A stretch of DNA of 38,139 nt from Acidimicrobiaceae bacterium (GCA_027306585.1 DAHUZJ010000099.1:1-38139), one strand, 5' to 3'. Numbered from the stretch's first letter, positions 19,654 to 27,810 are shown. Program-made: numbers and translations. Notes: a model not told the origin generated them from the sequence alone.

Positions 19654-20883
19654 ATGGGCCAGGGGCCGTGGCGACGGAGGGCCGACGACCGCCTGTGTGG
19701 CGGGATCGCCGGTGGCATCGCCCGGCGTCTCGGGATCGACGCAACGGCGGTGCGGATCGTCGTCGTGCTCCTCGCCCTGGCCGGTGGCTTCGGTGCCGTG
19801 GCCTACGTCGTGGCCTGGCTCCTCCTGCCGCTCGACGGCGAGGACGAGAGCATCGGCACGCGCATCGTGCGAGACGGCCGGGGGGTGGCGCTGGCGCTCG
19901 CCTTCGCCCCTGCGCTCGTGGTCGTCCTCGTCGTCGGCGCCGTGCTGCACATCGGCGTGCTGACGTCCTTGGCCTGGCCCGTCTTCGCCTGTGCTGCAGG
20001 GTTCGTCCTCGTGTGGCGGAACTGCGGCCCGGAGGAACGCGCCTGGCTCCACGCCACGCTGGACCCCGTCGTCCGGCTGGGGGTCGGCCCCCGGCGGTCG
20101 TGGCGGGCCGTGGCGGCGCGCATCGTGGTGGCGCTCGTCCTCCTGGCGGTGGGCATGACCGTCCTGGCTGCCCAGCACCCGAGCGCGGTCGCGGTGGTGC
20201 GTCCGTTCATCGGGGCCGTCCTCGTCGCCATGGCCGTCGTGGTCTTGTTCGGGCCTTGGTGGTTGCGGCTCATCCGTGACCTGGTCACCGAGCGGCAGGC
20301 ACGCGTGCGGGCCGAGGAGCGCGCCGACATGGCAGCGAGGGTCCACGATTCGGTCCTTCAGACGCTGGCCATGATCCAGCGATCGTCGGACCAGCCGCAG
20401 AAGGTGCTGCAGCTCGCCCGGGCACAGGAGCGAGAGCTGCGCTCGTGGCTCTTCGACGGCGAGGCCCCGGGACGCGTCGCCGACGGGGCCACGACCGTGG
20501 CCTCTGGCGTGGAGCGGCTGGCAGAGGAGGTCGAGGCGCTCCACGAGGTGCCGGTCGACGTCGTGACGGTGGGGGACTGCCCACTCGACGACCCCCTCCG
20601 CGCCGTGCTGGCCGCGGCGCGCGAGGCGACCGTCAACGCCGCCAAGTGGTCGGGCGCACCGGTCGTCGCCCTGTTCGCCGAGGTCGAGCCGGCCACCGTG
20701 TCGGTGTTCGTCCGCGATCGGGGACGGGGCTTCGACCTGGCGGCGGTGGGGACGGACCGGCGGGGGATCGCGCAGTCGATCCAGGCGCGGATGCAACGCC
20801 ATGGCGGCCACGCCGCGGTTCGCACCGCACCGGGCGAGGGTACGGAGGTGGAGCTGACCATGCCTCGGGTGGGGCAACGGTGA
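19654..20883 (+). CDS. PspC-domain sensor histidine kinase (HisKA_3/NarL type)
   Basis: A 409-residue kinase. Residues 8-65 are a PspC domain (DDRLCGGIAGGIARRLGID, then a helix to WLLLPLD). Four further transmembrane helices lie at about 78-100, 103-121, 155-175 and 185-205. The phosphoacceptor His231 sits in AARVHDSVLQTLAMIQ. The ATPase has an N box (REATVNAAKW), a G1 box (DRGRGFD) and a G2 box (GEGTEVEL). It lacks an extracellular sensor, so it probably senses the membrane directly. ATG 19654 follows GAGGAGGG. Its stop overlaps the response-regulator start by 4 bases, giving a coupled two-component pair. The layout resembles LiaSR-type or MacS-type envelope-stress kinases. Confidence 0.9.
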   Translation: MGQGPWRRRADDRLCGGIAGGIARRLGIDATAVRIVVVLLALAGGFGAVAYVVAWLLLPLDGEDESIGTRIVRDGRGVALALAFAPALVVVLVVGAVLHIGVLTSLAWPVFACAAGFVLVWRNCGPEERAWLHATLDPVVRLGVGPRRSWRAVAARIVVALVLLAVGMTVLAAQHPSAVAVVRPFIGAVLVAMAVVVLFGPWWLRLIRDLVTERQARVRAEERADMAARVHDSVLQTLAMIQRSSDQPQKVLQLARAQERELRSWLFDGEAPGRVADGATTVASGVERLAEEVEALHEVPVDVVTVGDCPLDDPLRAVLAAAREATVNAAKWSGAPVVALFAEVEPATVSVFVRDRGRGFDLAAVGTDRRGIAQSIQARMQRHGGHAAVRTAPGEGTEVELTMPRVGQR

Positions 20884-21587
20884 GCGACCCGGTGCCGGCG
20901 GACCACGCGGCGGCCCGTCCGGACGCGGCGGCCGGTCCGGGTGCGCCGCGGGTGTTCCTCGTCGACGACCACCACCTGTTCCGGGCCGGCGTGCGGGCCG
21001 AGCTGGGCGACGCCGTGCAGGTGGTCGGCGAGGCCGACGACGTCCCCGCCGCCGTCGAGCTGATCTGCGAGCGGCTCCCCGACGTGGTCCTCCTGGACGT
21101 CCACCTTCCCCAGGGTGGTGGCCAGGCGGTGCTCGAGGCGGTACGGCCCCGCCATCCCGAGGTCCGGTTCCTGGCGCTCTCTGTGTCGGACGCGCCGGAG
21201 GACGTCATCGCCGTCATCCGTGCCGGCGCCCGGGGCTACGTGACCAAGGCCATCTCCGGTCCCGAGCTGGTCGACGCGGTCCGGCGGGTGGCCGCAGGGG
21301 ACGCCGTCTTCTCGCCCCGATTGGCGGGCTTCGTGCTGGACGCCTTCGCCGCCCTGCCGGACGACCGCGCGCCCACCGCCGTGGATCCGGAGCTCGAGCA
21401 GCTGTCGGCCCGGGAGCGCCAGGTGCTCCGCCTCATCGCCCGGGGCTACACCTACCGGGAGGTGGCGCGCGAGCTCCAGATCTCCGTGAAGACGGTGGAG
21501 ACGCACGTCTCGGCGGTGCTCCGCAAGCTCCAGCTCTCCACCCGCCATCAGCTCACGTACTGGGCCACCGAGCGGCGGCTTGTCTGA
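20880..21587 (+). CDS. LuxR/NarL-type response regulator
   Basis: A 235-residue DNA-binding partner of the preceding kinase. The receiver domain holds the acidic pair (29-30) in FLVDDHHLFRAG, the phosphorylated Asp73 in LLDVHLPQGG, a switch Ser in ALSVSDAP and Lys123 in YVTKAISG. The C-terminal LuxR helix-turn-helix is LSARERQVLRLIARGYT, then ISVKTVETHVSAVLRKLQ. About 20 Ala/Pro-rich residues precede the receiver. It starts with GTG 20880 in a GTGA overlap with the kinase stop. Its targets probably include its own divergent promoter region at 19343-19653; this is inference. Confidence 0.92.
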   Translation: MSDPVPADHAAARPDAAAGPGAPRVFLVDDHHLFRAGVRAELGDAVQVVGEADDVPAAVELICERLPDVVLLDVHLPQGGGQAVLEAVRPRHPEVRFLALSVSDAPEDVIAVIRAGARGYVTKAISGPELVDAVRRVAAGDAVFSPRLAGFVLDAFAALPDDRAPTAVDPELEQLSARERQVLRLIARGYTYREVARELQISVKTVETHVSAVLRKLQLSTRHQLTYWATERRLV

Positions 21588-21618
21588 GGCCTCCGGGACG
21601 GCGCGGCCGTGAGGTCGG

Positions 21619-21637
21619 GCCGGTCGCTGCCACCGGC
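21619..21637. terminator. Hairpin between convergent genes
   Basis: GCCGGT, 7 bases, then ACCGGC: a 6-base-pair stem in the 69-base gap between the response-regulator stop and the TPP-enzyme stop. A bidirectional terminator is plausible, but the stem is short and no T-run follows. Confidence 0.35.
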
Positions 21638-21656
21638 GCAGGGGTCCGGCCGCGGC

Positions 21657-23333
21657 TCAGGTCTCGTGCCAGCGGGGCGAGGTCGTGCGCGGCGGGAAGA
21701 GCGCCGCTCGGCACCGCACCAACCGGGGCTCCCCGCTCGACAGGGCGCGCCCGAGGGCGCGGGCCAGCGGGTCGCCCACACCCTCGACGTCCTCGGCGGG
21801 GATCCCGAAGGCGGCGGCGAGGGCCGGGAAGTCCGGCGTGCGGAGGTCGGTGCCCCGGGGGGCGGCCTCGTGGCGCTGGTCGAAGCGCAGCATGCCGTAG
21901 CCGCCGTCGTCGACCACGAGCACGGTCACGGGCAGCTCCTCCTGGGCCAAGGTCGCCAGCTCGCCGAGCGCGAACATGGCGCCACCGTCGCCGCACACGA
22001 CGAGGACCGGCTCGGCGGCCCCGGCCGCCGCGCCGACCGATGCCGGCAGCGCGTAGCCGAGGGTCCCCCAGCCCATGGGGTACTGGAGCCGCCGCGGCCG
22101 GGCCGGGGCGAGGTACCCGGCCAGCCAGTAGCCGGCGATCGCCATGTCCACCACGACCGTGGCCCGAGCGGTGGCCAGGTCTTGCACGATGCCGACGAGC
22201 CGAGTCGCGTCCGCCGTCCTCGGGTCGTCGCCGAGACGGCGCCAGACGCCGGCGACGACCCGGGGCACGTCGTCGGCGAGCCCGGACCCACGCCCGGGCA
22301 GCCGCCGGGCGAGCTCGGCGAGGGCCCACCCGGCGTCGGCGGCGACCCCGTGGACGGCCCTTCCGGGCACCGCCAGCCGCCCGGGATCGACGTTCACGTT
22401 GACCACTGCCGGCGGCAGCGCCAGGGACAGGTTCTTCGTGTTCATCCCGTCGAGCTCCGACCCGACGACGAGCAGGGCCTCGGCGCGGGCCAAGAGGGCT
22501 TCGACCTCAGGCTCGTGCGGCGGCAGCGGCACGAGGCAGGGGTGCTCCGGGGGGAGGAGGCCCCGACCGGCGAAGGTGGTGAGGACGGGTGCCCGGAGCC
22601 GTTCCGCCACGAGGGCCAGCGCCGCCGCGGCATCCGCCTGCACCACGCCGCCGCCGGCCCACACGGCCACCGTCGCCGCCCCGGCCAGCACCGCAGCGGC
22701 TTGCTCGAGCCCGGCGGGGTCCTGCGGCACCACCCGCGGCGCGGCAAGGGCACGGTCCGCCGGAGCGGCGGGTGCCGGCGCACCGAGCACGTCAGCCGGC
22801 ACGTCCACGTACACCGGACCCTGTGGGGCGGTCATCGCCTGCCGGATGGCGGCGGCGACGTCGGCCACGGCGTCGTCGGGCGTCCTCGGCGTGAACACGG
22901 CCTTCGCGAGGGGGCGGAACATGCCCGCCTGGTCGGACGACTGGTGGAGGGCGCCCCGCACCCCGGCCTCGACCACGGCGCGGGGGACCTCGCTGGCGAC
23001 CAGGACCACCGGCGAGCGCGACGCGGCGGCCTCGCCGAAGGCGCCGGCAGCGTTGGCGGCGCCCGGGCCGGTGGTCACCAGGGCGAAGCCGGGTCGTCCC
23101 GAGGCGCGGGCGAAGCCGTCGGCGGCGTAGACGGCCGTCTGCTCGTGGCGGACGTTGACGATCCGGGGGAGCCCGTCCTCGGCACCATCGTGGCCGTCCT
23201 CCGGGTCCTGGCCGATGCGGCCCGCCCGCCAGAACGCCAGGTTGTGGACACCGGGTAGGCCGTAGACGGTCGCGGCGCCGGCGGCCGCCATCTGTTCGAG
23301 CAGGCGACCGGCGACCGTGGACGTCGTGGGCAT
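21657..23333 (-). CDS. Thiamine-pyrophosphate enzyme, acetolactate synthase-like
   Basis: A 558-residue TPP-dependent enzyme with the three-domain plan of acetolactate synthase and its relatives. Residues 5-170 are TPP_enzyme_N with the catalytic Glu64 in NVRHEQTAVYAADGFAR and VTTGPGAANA; about 205-335 is the central nucleotide-like domain; about 380-540 is TPP_enzyme_C with CGDGGAMFALGELA (447-460). The usual GDG...NN metal motif ends in Asp-Asp (475-476, VVDDGGYG) rather than Asn-Asn. An extra acidic segment (GQDPEDGHDGAEDG, 41-54) precedes the Glu. It probably decarboxylates a 2-oxoacid or makes an acyloin or lyase product. It is last in a same-strand run with an M24 protein and a split transketolase, 55 bases from the former. 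Substrate unknown. Confidence 0.85.
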   Translation of the reverse strand: MPTTSTVAGRLLEQMAAAGAATVYGLPGVHNLAFWRAGRIGQDPEDGHDGAEDGLPRIVNVRHEQTAVYAADGFARASGRPGFALVTTGPGAANAAGAFGEAAASRSPVVLVASEVPRAVVEAGVRGALHQSSDQAGMFRPLAKAVFTPRTPDDAVADVAAAIRQAMTAPQGPVYVDVPADVLGAPAPAAPADRALAAPRVVPQDPAGLEQAAAVLAGAATVAVWAGGGVVQADAAAALALVAERLRAPVLTTFAGRGLLPPEHPCLVPLPPHEPEVEALLARAEALLVVGSELDGMNTKNLSLALPPAVVNVNVDPGRLAVPGRAVHGVAADAGWALAELARRLPGRGSGLADDVPRVVAGVWRRLGDDPRTADATRLVGIVQDLATARATVVVDMAIAGYWLAGYLAPARPRRLQYPMGWGTLGYALPASVGAAAGAAEPVLVVCGDGGAMFALGELATLAQEELPVTVLVVDDGGYGMLRFDQRHEAAPRGTDLRTPDFPALAAAFGIPAEDVEGVGDPLARALGRALSSGEPRLVRCRAALFPPRTTSPRWHET

Positions 23334-23388
23334 GCCTGCGATGTTGCCACGGCCGCCGCTGCGCCCGTCGTGGCGGGCGCAGCGGGGC

Positions 23389-24780
23389 TCAGCCCCGATC
23401 GGTCCCCAGCGGCCCGACGCCGAGCGGGTCGCCGAACCCCGTCCAGTAGCGGGTGCCGGCGACGAGCAGCTCGCCGGCGGGGAAGCGGGTGATGACCCGG
23501 CACCCGGTGTCGGTGACCACGACCTCCTCCTCGATGCGGGCGGCGGCGCTGCCGTCCTCCGTGGGCCAGTAGGTCTCCAGGGCGAAGACCATCCCGGTCT
23601 CGAGGACGACCGGGTGCTCGAACGAGTGGTACCGGCTCATGAGAGGCGGCTCCCAGTTGCTCAGCCCGATGCCGTGGCAGTACTGCAGGCCGAAGGCTTC
23701 CTCCTCGTCGGCGAAGCCGAAGTCGGCAGCGGCCGGGAAGGCAGCGACGATCTCGTCCGACGTGGCGCCGGGCCGGATGCGGGTGATGGCATCGTCCATG
23801 AAGCCCCGGGCCCGGGCGTAGGCGTCCCGCTGGGAGCGAGAGCTGCTGCTCACGTTGAAGGTGCGGTAGTAGCAGGTGCGATAGCCGTTGAACGAATGGA
23901 TGATGTCGAAGTAGGCGGTGTCGTCCGGGCGGATGAGCCGGTCGGAGAACACGTGCGGGTGCGGCGCGCAGCGCTCGCCGGAGATGGCGTTGACGGCCTC
24001 CACCTCCTCGCTCCCGTGCTCGTAGAGGTAGCGGTTGACCAGGGCCACGCACTCGTTCTCGCGGACACCCGGCCGCAGGAACTGGTAGAGCTCGTCGTAG
24101 GCGCCGTCCACCATGCCGGCGGCGTGCTCCAACAGGGCGATCTCGTCGGTGGTCTTGATCGCCCGGACCTGCTGGAGCAGGCCCTGGCCGTCGACCACGT
24201 CGAGCCCTTCTGCCTCCAGGGCCCGCAGCACCGGCAGCTCGACCACGTCGATGCCGAGCGGCTCGCCGGCCAGCCCGAGGTCACGCAGGATCCCGGCGAT
24301 GCGCCGCGCGTTGCCCGCCTCCACGCCGACGTGCTCGGGTATCGAGCCGCGCCAGCTCGAGAGGCCCGCCCGCCACGACTCCTGGCCCAGCCAGTCGGCG
24401 TAGGCCCGGTGCTGGCGGGCCGACGACCCGATCGTCCAGAGGATCGGGTCCTGGCCGCGCGGGAGGAGCACGCAGCGGAAGAGCTTGTCCCGGGCCCAGT
24501 TCCCGATGTGCGTGCCGGTCGTGTACCGGATGTTGTTCATGTCGAAGAGGAGCAGCGCACCGAGGTCGCTGGCCGCAAGCGCCGCTCGGGCGCGCGCCAG
24601 GCGCGCGGTGCGCAGCCGCCCCATGTCGGTGCGATGCTCCCAGTCGACCGCGGTCACCGCCCCTGGCGACGCGATCGCCCCCGGTGCGGTCACCGGGGTT
24701 CCGACCGCCCGGTTCGCCGCCGCCACCGCCGCAGCGATCGACGCTGCCGAAAGACGGCCGTCGTGACTGACTTCGGTCAT
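23389..24780 (-). CDS. M24 (pita-bread fold) hydrolase-like protein with altered metal site
   Basis: A 463-residue protein of the creatinase/prolidase/aminopeptidase P family: a creatinase N-domain (about 55-200) and an M24 domain (about 212-440). The five usual metal ligands would be Asp, Asp, His, Glu, Glu. Here Asp292 (YFDII), His369 (YCHGIGL), Glu402 (FALETYWP) and Glu417 (RIEEEV) are present. The second Asp, expected eleven residues after the first, is Cys303 (NGYRTCYYRTF). ALETYWPTEDG and GELLVAGTRYWT resemble the M24 group that includes DMSP lyase DddP, but DddP keeps the paired Asp, so I do not assign that activity. ATG 24780 follows GAGAGGGGG. It lies between TPP enzyme genes and probably acts in the same pathway. 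Confidence 0.8.
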   Translation of the reverse strand: MTEVSHDGRLSAASIAAAVAAANRAVGTPVTAPGAIASPGAVTAVDWEHRTDMGRLRTARLARARAALAASDLGALLLFDMNNIRYTTGTHIGNWARDKLFRCVLLPRGQDPILWTIGSSARQHRAYADWLGQESWRAGLSSWRGSIPEHVGVEAGNARRIAGILRDLGLAGEPLGIDVVELPVLRALEAEGLDVVDGQGLLQQVRAIKTTDEIALLEHAAGMVDGAYDELYQFLRPGVRENECVALVNRYLYEHGSEEVEAVNAISGERCAPHPHVFSDRLIRPDDTAYFDIIHSFNGYRTCYYRTFNVSSSSRSQRDAYARARGFMDDAITRIRPGATSDEIVAAFPAAADFGFADEEEAFGLQYCHGIGLSNWEPPLMSRYHSFEHPVVLETGMVFALETYWPTEDGSAAARIEEEVVVTDTGCRVITRFPAGELLVAGTRYWTGFGDPLGVGPLGTDRG

Positions 24781-24865
24781 GGTGTCCCCCTCTCCCTGTC
24801 GGGATGTCGCTCGGTGTCTCGTCTCATGGGTGCCCGGCCGGCGTGCGGGCGACGGGGCCGCCGCG

Positions 24866-25900
24866 TCACACCGGCGCGTACTGCCCGGTCTCGACCGCCA
24901 CGTCGTCGGCGGGCGGCGGCGTCCCGGGCCGGCCGAGGGCGCCCCACGCGGTGGCGACGACCGTCTGCACGTCCAGCCCGTGGTGGCGGAAGAGCCACGG
25001 TGCGCTCGACGCTCGGGCGAACGTGTCGAGGACGCCGATCCGGCGCAGCGGCGGGCCCCCGCCCTCCTCGGCGAGGACCTCGGCGACGGCAGAGCCCAGG
25101 CCACCGACGACGGAGTGGTTCTCGGCCGTGACCACCGCCCGCACCCCGGACGCCGCCTCGAGCACGGTCGCCCGGTCCAATGGCTTCACCACCGGGACGT
25201 TGACCACGGTGGCGGCCACGCCGGCGGCTGCCAGCGCGTCGGCCGCCCGCAGTGCGGTCGCCACGAGCATCCCCGACGCCAGGATCGCCACGTCGTCCGC
25301 GCCGCTGCGGCGCAGCCACTGTGCCCGGGCGAGGTCCAACCCGTGCGCGGGGCCGAAGAGCACCGGCACCTCGCCGCGCTTGAGGCGGAGATAGCAGGGG
25401 CCGTCGTGGTCGGCCAGCAGGCGGACCGCCTGGCGCACCTCGGTGGCGTCGGCCACGTCGCAGACCAACATGCCGGGGAGCGCCCGCATGAGGGCCACGT
25501 CGTCGACGGCCTGGTGCGAGGGGCCGCCGGGGCTGGACAGGCCCGGCATGAACCCGATCACCTTCACGTTGAGGCGCGGGTAGGCGAGCTGCAGGGCCAC
25601 CTGCTCGAAGGGTCGCCGCGTGGCGAAGGCCCCGAAGGTGTGCACGAAGACGCACCGACCGGCGCGCGCCAGGCCGCCGGCGACCCCCATCAAGTGCTGC
25701 TCCGACATGCCCACGTTCACGAACTGGTCGGGGAGCGCGTCCCGGACGAGGTCCGTCTCCGTCTGGCGGGTGAGGTCGGCACCGAGGGCGATGACCTCCG
25801 GCCGCTCCCGGGCCAGCTCGAGAAGTGCCGTGCCGTACGGCTTGGTGGTCGTCGTCCACGGCGGCTCGAGGAGGTCCGCCGAGCGCAGGTCGTTCGTCAC
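24866..25900 (-). CDS. Transketolase, C-terminal (pyrimidine-binding) subunit
   Basis: A 344-residue half-transketolase that pairs with the next gene upstream to bind TPP across their interface. The Pyr domain holds the activating Glu67 in VNVGMSEQHLMGVAGGLA, and FVHTFGAFATRRPFEQ and GLSSPGGPSHQAVDD line the substrate channel. The C-terminal domain (about 195-310) begins after LKRGEVP. Split transketolases usually take special sugars or ketols rather than the pentose-phosphate set; AptA/AptB of apiose breakdown are one known split pair, named only as a comparison. ATG 25900 overlaps the stop of the N-subunit gene by 4 bases, so the subunits are made together. The spacing to the M24 gene is 85 bases. 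Confidence 0.87.
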   Translation of the reverse strand: MTNDLRSADLLEPPWTTTTKPYGTALLELARERPEVIALGADLTRQTETDLVRDALPDQFVNVGMSEQHLMGVAGGLARAGRCVFVHTFGAFATRRPFEQVALQLAYPRLNVKVIGFMPGLSSPGGPSHQAVDDVALMRALPGMLVCDVADATEVRQAVRLLADHDGPCYLRLKRGEVPVLFGPAHGLDLARAQWLRRSGADDVAILASGMLVATALRAADALAAAGVAATVVNVPVVKPLDRATVLEAASGVRAVVTAENHSVVGGLGSAVAEVLAEEGGGPPLRRIGVLDTFARASSAPWLFRHHGLDVQTVVATAWGALGRPGTPPPADDVAVETGQYAPV

Positions 25901-26829
25901 GGCGCCGCGAGCTCCCGCCGGGCCGCGTCGGCGTCGCCCGGCCCGAGCGTGATGAAGTGGGTGTCACCGGAGCGAAGGGACGGGGGCAGCCCGCGCGACA
26001 TCGTCGTGCGGGCCAGGACCACCGACGGCCCGCCGGTGCGCCGGGCTGCGGTGAAGGCGGCGACGAGCGCGCCCACGTCGTGGCCGTCCACCTCGTGGAC
26101 GTCCCATCCGAACGCCCGCCACTTGTCGGCGATCGGTTCGACCGTGGTCACCGAGGCCACCGGGCCGTCGACCTGCGAGCCGTTGCAGTCGAAGACCGCG
26201 GTCAGTCCCGTCAGCTGCCGGTGGGCGGCGAACATGGCCGCCTCCCACACCTGGCCCTCCTCCAGCTCGCCGTCGCTGCAGAAGGCGTACGTCCGCCGGT
26301 CCGCCCCGACGAGGGTGGCTGCGAGCGCCAGTCCCGCGGCGACCGACAGGCCCTGCCCCAGGGCGCCGCACGTGGCGGCCAGCAGCGGGGTCCGTTCCGT
26401 GGAGATGCTCTCGAGCCAGCTCCCGTCCGTCCCGTAGGTCGCGAGGGCCGCCTCGTCGAGGAGGCCGGCGTCGGCGGCGGCGGCGTAGTGGGAGATGACG
26501 TAGTGGCCGGGCGAGAGGACGACGTAGTCGGTGCCGTGGCGCACGACCGCGCGGTACAGGACGGCGAAGACCTCGGCCGAGGACATGGCCTGCCCGAGGT
26601 AGCCGAGCCCGCTGGGCGCCACCATCTCGACGGCCCGCCGCCGGATCCGCCGGGCCGCCGCCGCCAGCTCGCCGGGATCACTGGTGGGCGGGCGGCGTGC
26701 CGCGAGGGGCGCCAGGACCTCGGCGGGCGCGGTCCGCCACACGCCACCGCCGACCGGGCTGGCCACGGCGACGTCGCCGATGGCCGCGTTCGTGCCGTCG
26801 GTCACCCTGCCGGCCACCCTGCCGGCCAC
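25897..26829 (-). CDS. Transketolase, N-terminal (diphosphate-binding) subunit
   Basis: A 310-residue TPP diphosphate-binding subunit. LSPGHYVISHYAA (105-117) is the substrate-phosphate side, and CSDGELEEGQVWEA (184-197) with Asp186 and then Asn216 (DCNGSQ) forms the Mg-TPP motif; the usual GDGE is SDGE here. About 55 unusual residues precede the family start (ELAAAARRIRRRAVEMV). The start is uncertain: the frame opens with GTGs in a 12-base repeat (GTGGCCGGCAGG, two copies at 26806-26829) coding VAGR twice, and no good ribosome site is seen, so translation may begin at 26805 or later. It is first in the run and divergent from a GntR gene. Its stop overlaps the C-subunit start. Confidence 0.85.
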   Translation of the reverse strand: MAGRVAGRVTDGTNAAIGDVAVASPVGGGVWRTAPAEVLAPLAARRPPTSDPGELAAAARRIRRRAVEMVAPSGLGYLGQAMSSAEVFAVLYRAVVRHGTDYVVLSPGHYVISHYAAAADAGLLDEAALATYGTDGSWLESISTERTPLLAATCGALGQGLSVAAGLALAATLVGADRRTYAFCSDGELEEGQVWEAAMFAAHRQLTGLTAVFDCNGSQVDGPVASVTTVEPIADKWRAFGWDVHEVDGHDVGALVAAFTAARRTGGPSVVLARTTMSRGLPPSLRSGDTHFITLGPGDADAARRELAAP

Positions 26830-26838
26830 CCTGCAATC

Positions 26839-26857
26839 TGGCCAACTGGCTGAGCCA
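26839..26857. promoter_or_regulatory. Candidate GntR/FCD operator upstream of the transketolase operon
   Basis: TGGCTGAGCCA (26847-26857) is an inverted repeat, TGGC-N3-GCCA. It matches the 11-base spacing of FadR-subfamily GntR operators (TNGT-N3-ACNA in general form). The palindrome TGGCCA precedes it at 26839-26844. It stands 10 to 28 bases in front of the transketolase GTG and in the 189-base gap shared with the divergent FCD-type GntR gene. The link to that regulator is inference. Confidence 0.4.
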
Positions 26858-26895
26858 CTTCGATGTCCTACGTCGGCCTAGGCTCTCCTGTCAAG

Positions 26896-26927
26896 GGCCC
26901 GGCCCGGCCCGGCCCGGCCCGGCCCGG
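26896..26927. repeat. GGCCC simple repeat
   Basis: Six consecutive copies of GGCCC (plus GG) in the promoter gap between the transketolase operon and the GntR gene. It is probably a slippage tract; whether its length varies between strains, and so affects expression of the divergent genes, is unknown. Confidence 0.85.
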
Positions 26928-27018
26928 TCGGCTCGCCGTGCAGCCTGGGCGGTCCGGCGGTCCCATTCAGCCCGGTCACCCTGCGCCCGACCCCACGACC
27001 GAGAAACGGAGGACCAGC

Positions 27019-27810
27019 GTGGACGCAGCGAGCGACTCGTCGCCCCTCCGCCGCGTGCCCTCGGCCGCCTTCCGCCCTGTGGCGAGGCGTCGGCTGGCCG
27101 ACGAGATCGTCGAACAGGTGAGGCGGCTCCTCGTCGAGGAGGGCCTCACCGAGGGCGACCGGTTGCCGTCGGAGCGGGACCTGGCCGCCCGGGTGGGGGC
27201 CAGCCGTGCGGTCGTCGCCCAGGCCTTGCGCACCCTGTCGCTCATGGGACTGGTGGAGATCCGTCCCGGCTCCGGCGCCTACGTGCTGCGGGACCCTGCC
27301 ACGATGGTGCGGGCGTCGGTCGACCTCATGCTGGACCTGCGCGAAGGGTCGCTCGCGCATCTCTGCGAGCTCCGGTTGTGGCTCGAGACGATCGGTGCCG
27401 TGGAGGCCGCCCGCCGGCCGGACGCAGGGCTCTACCGGCGCCTGGCCGGCGCGCTCGACCGTCTCGTCGGCAGCGAGGGCAACCCGTCGTCGCTCGTGGC
27501 CGCCGACACGAACTTCCACGCCCTCGTGGTGGCGGGAGCGGGCAACCCCTACCTGACCACGCTCTACGAGAGCGTCCACACCGTCGTCGTCACGGCCGAG
27601 TTCGAGCGCTGGGTGCGCACCGACGAGCCGCCGTCGTGGCTCGGCAACCGCCAGGGCACGGCGCACGACCGGCTCCACCGGCCCATCCTCGAGGCGGTGG
27701 TGGCGGGCGACGAGGCGGCCGTCCGGCAGGCCTTGCACGTCCACCACGAGGCCCTCCTCGAGCACCTGGCGATCCTGGGTGGCGCAAGCCCGGGTCGCTC
27801 CGGCCGCTAG
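27019..27810 (+). CDS. GntR-family regulator with FCD ligand domain (FadR subfamily)
   Basis: A 263-residue regulator. The winged helix-turn-helix lies at about 25-90: RRRLADEIVEQVRRLLVEEG, GDRLPSERDLAARVGASRAV, then VEIRPGSGAYVL. An FCD domain follows (LCELRLWLETIGAVEAARRP, DTNFHALVVAGAGNPYL with the Asp and His of its usual metal site, and DRLHRPILEAVVAGDEAAVR). FCD domains bind small organic acids or sugar acids. GTG 27019 has GGAGG seven bases upstream and is chosen over the frame start at 26863, which runs through the repeat tract. It is divergent from the transketolase/M24/TPP run, so it is the likely local repressor of that run; its inducer would be the pathway's substrate or an intermediate. 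Confidence 0.9.
   Translation: MDAASDSSPLRRVPSAAFRPVARRRLADEIVEQVRRLLVEEGLTEGDRLPSERDLAARVGASRAVVAQALRTLSLMGLVEIRPGSGAYVLRDPATMVRASVDLMLDLREGSLAHLCELRLWLETIGAVEAARRPDAGLYRRLAGALDRLVGSEGNPSSLVAADTNFHALVVAGAGNPYLTTLYESVHTVVVTAEFERWVRTDEPPSWLGNRQGTAHDRLHRPILEAVVAGDEAAVRQALHVHHEALLEHLAILGGASPGRSGR

Noticed and set aside
23389-24780. DMSP lyase DddP
   Set aside because: Similar motifs occur near the C-terminus, but DddP keeps both metal Asp residues, and here the second is Cys303; no dimethylsulfoniopropionate context is visible.
26896-26927. The GGCCC repeat tract as a CRISPR array
   Set aside because: The units are five bases with no spacers; it is a simple repeat.
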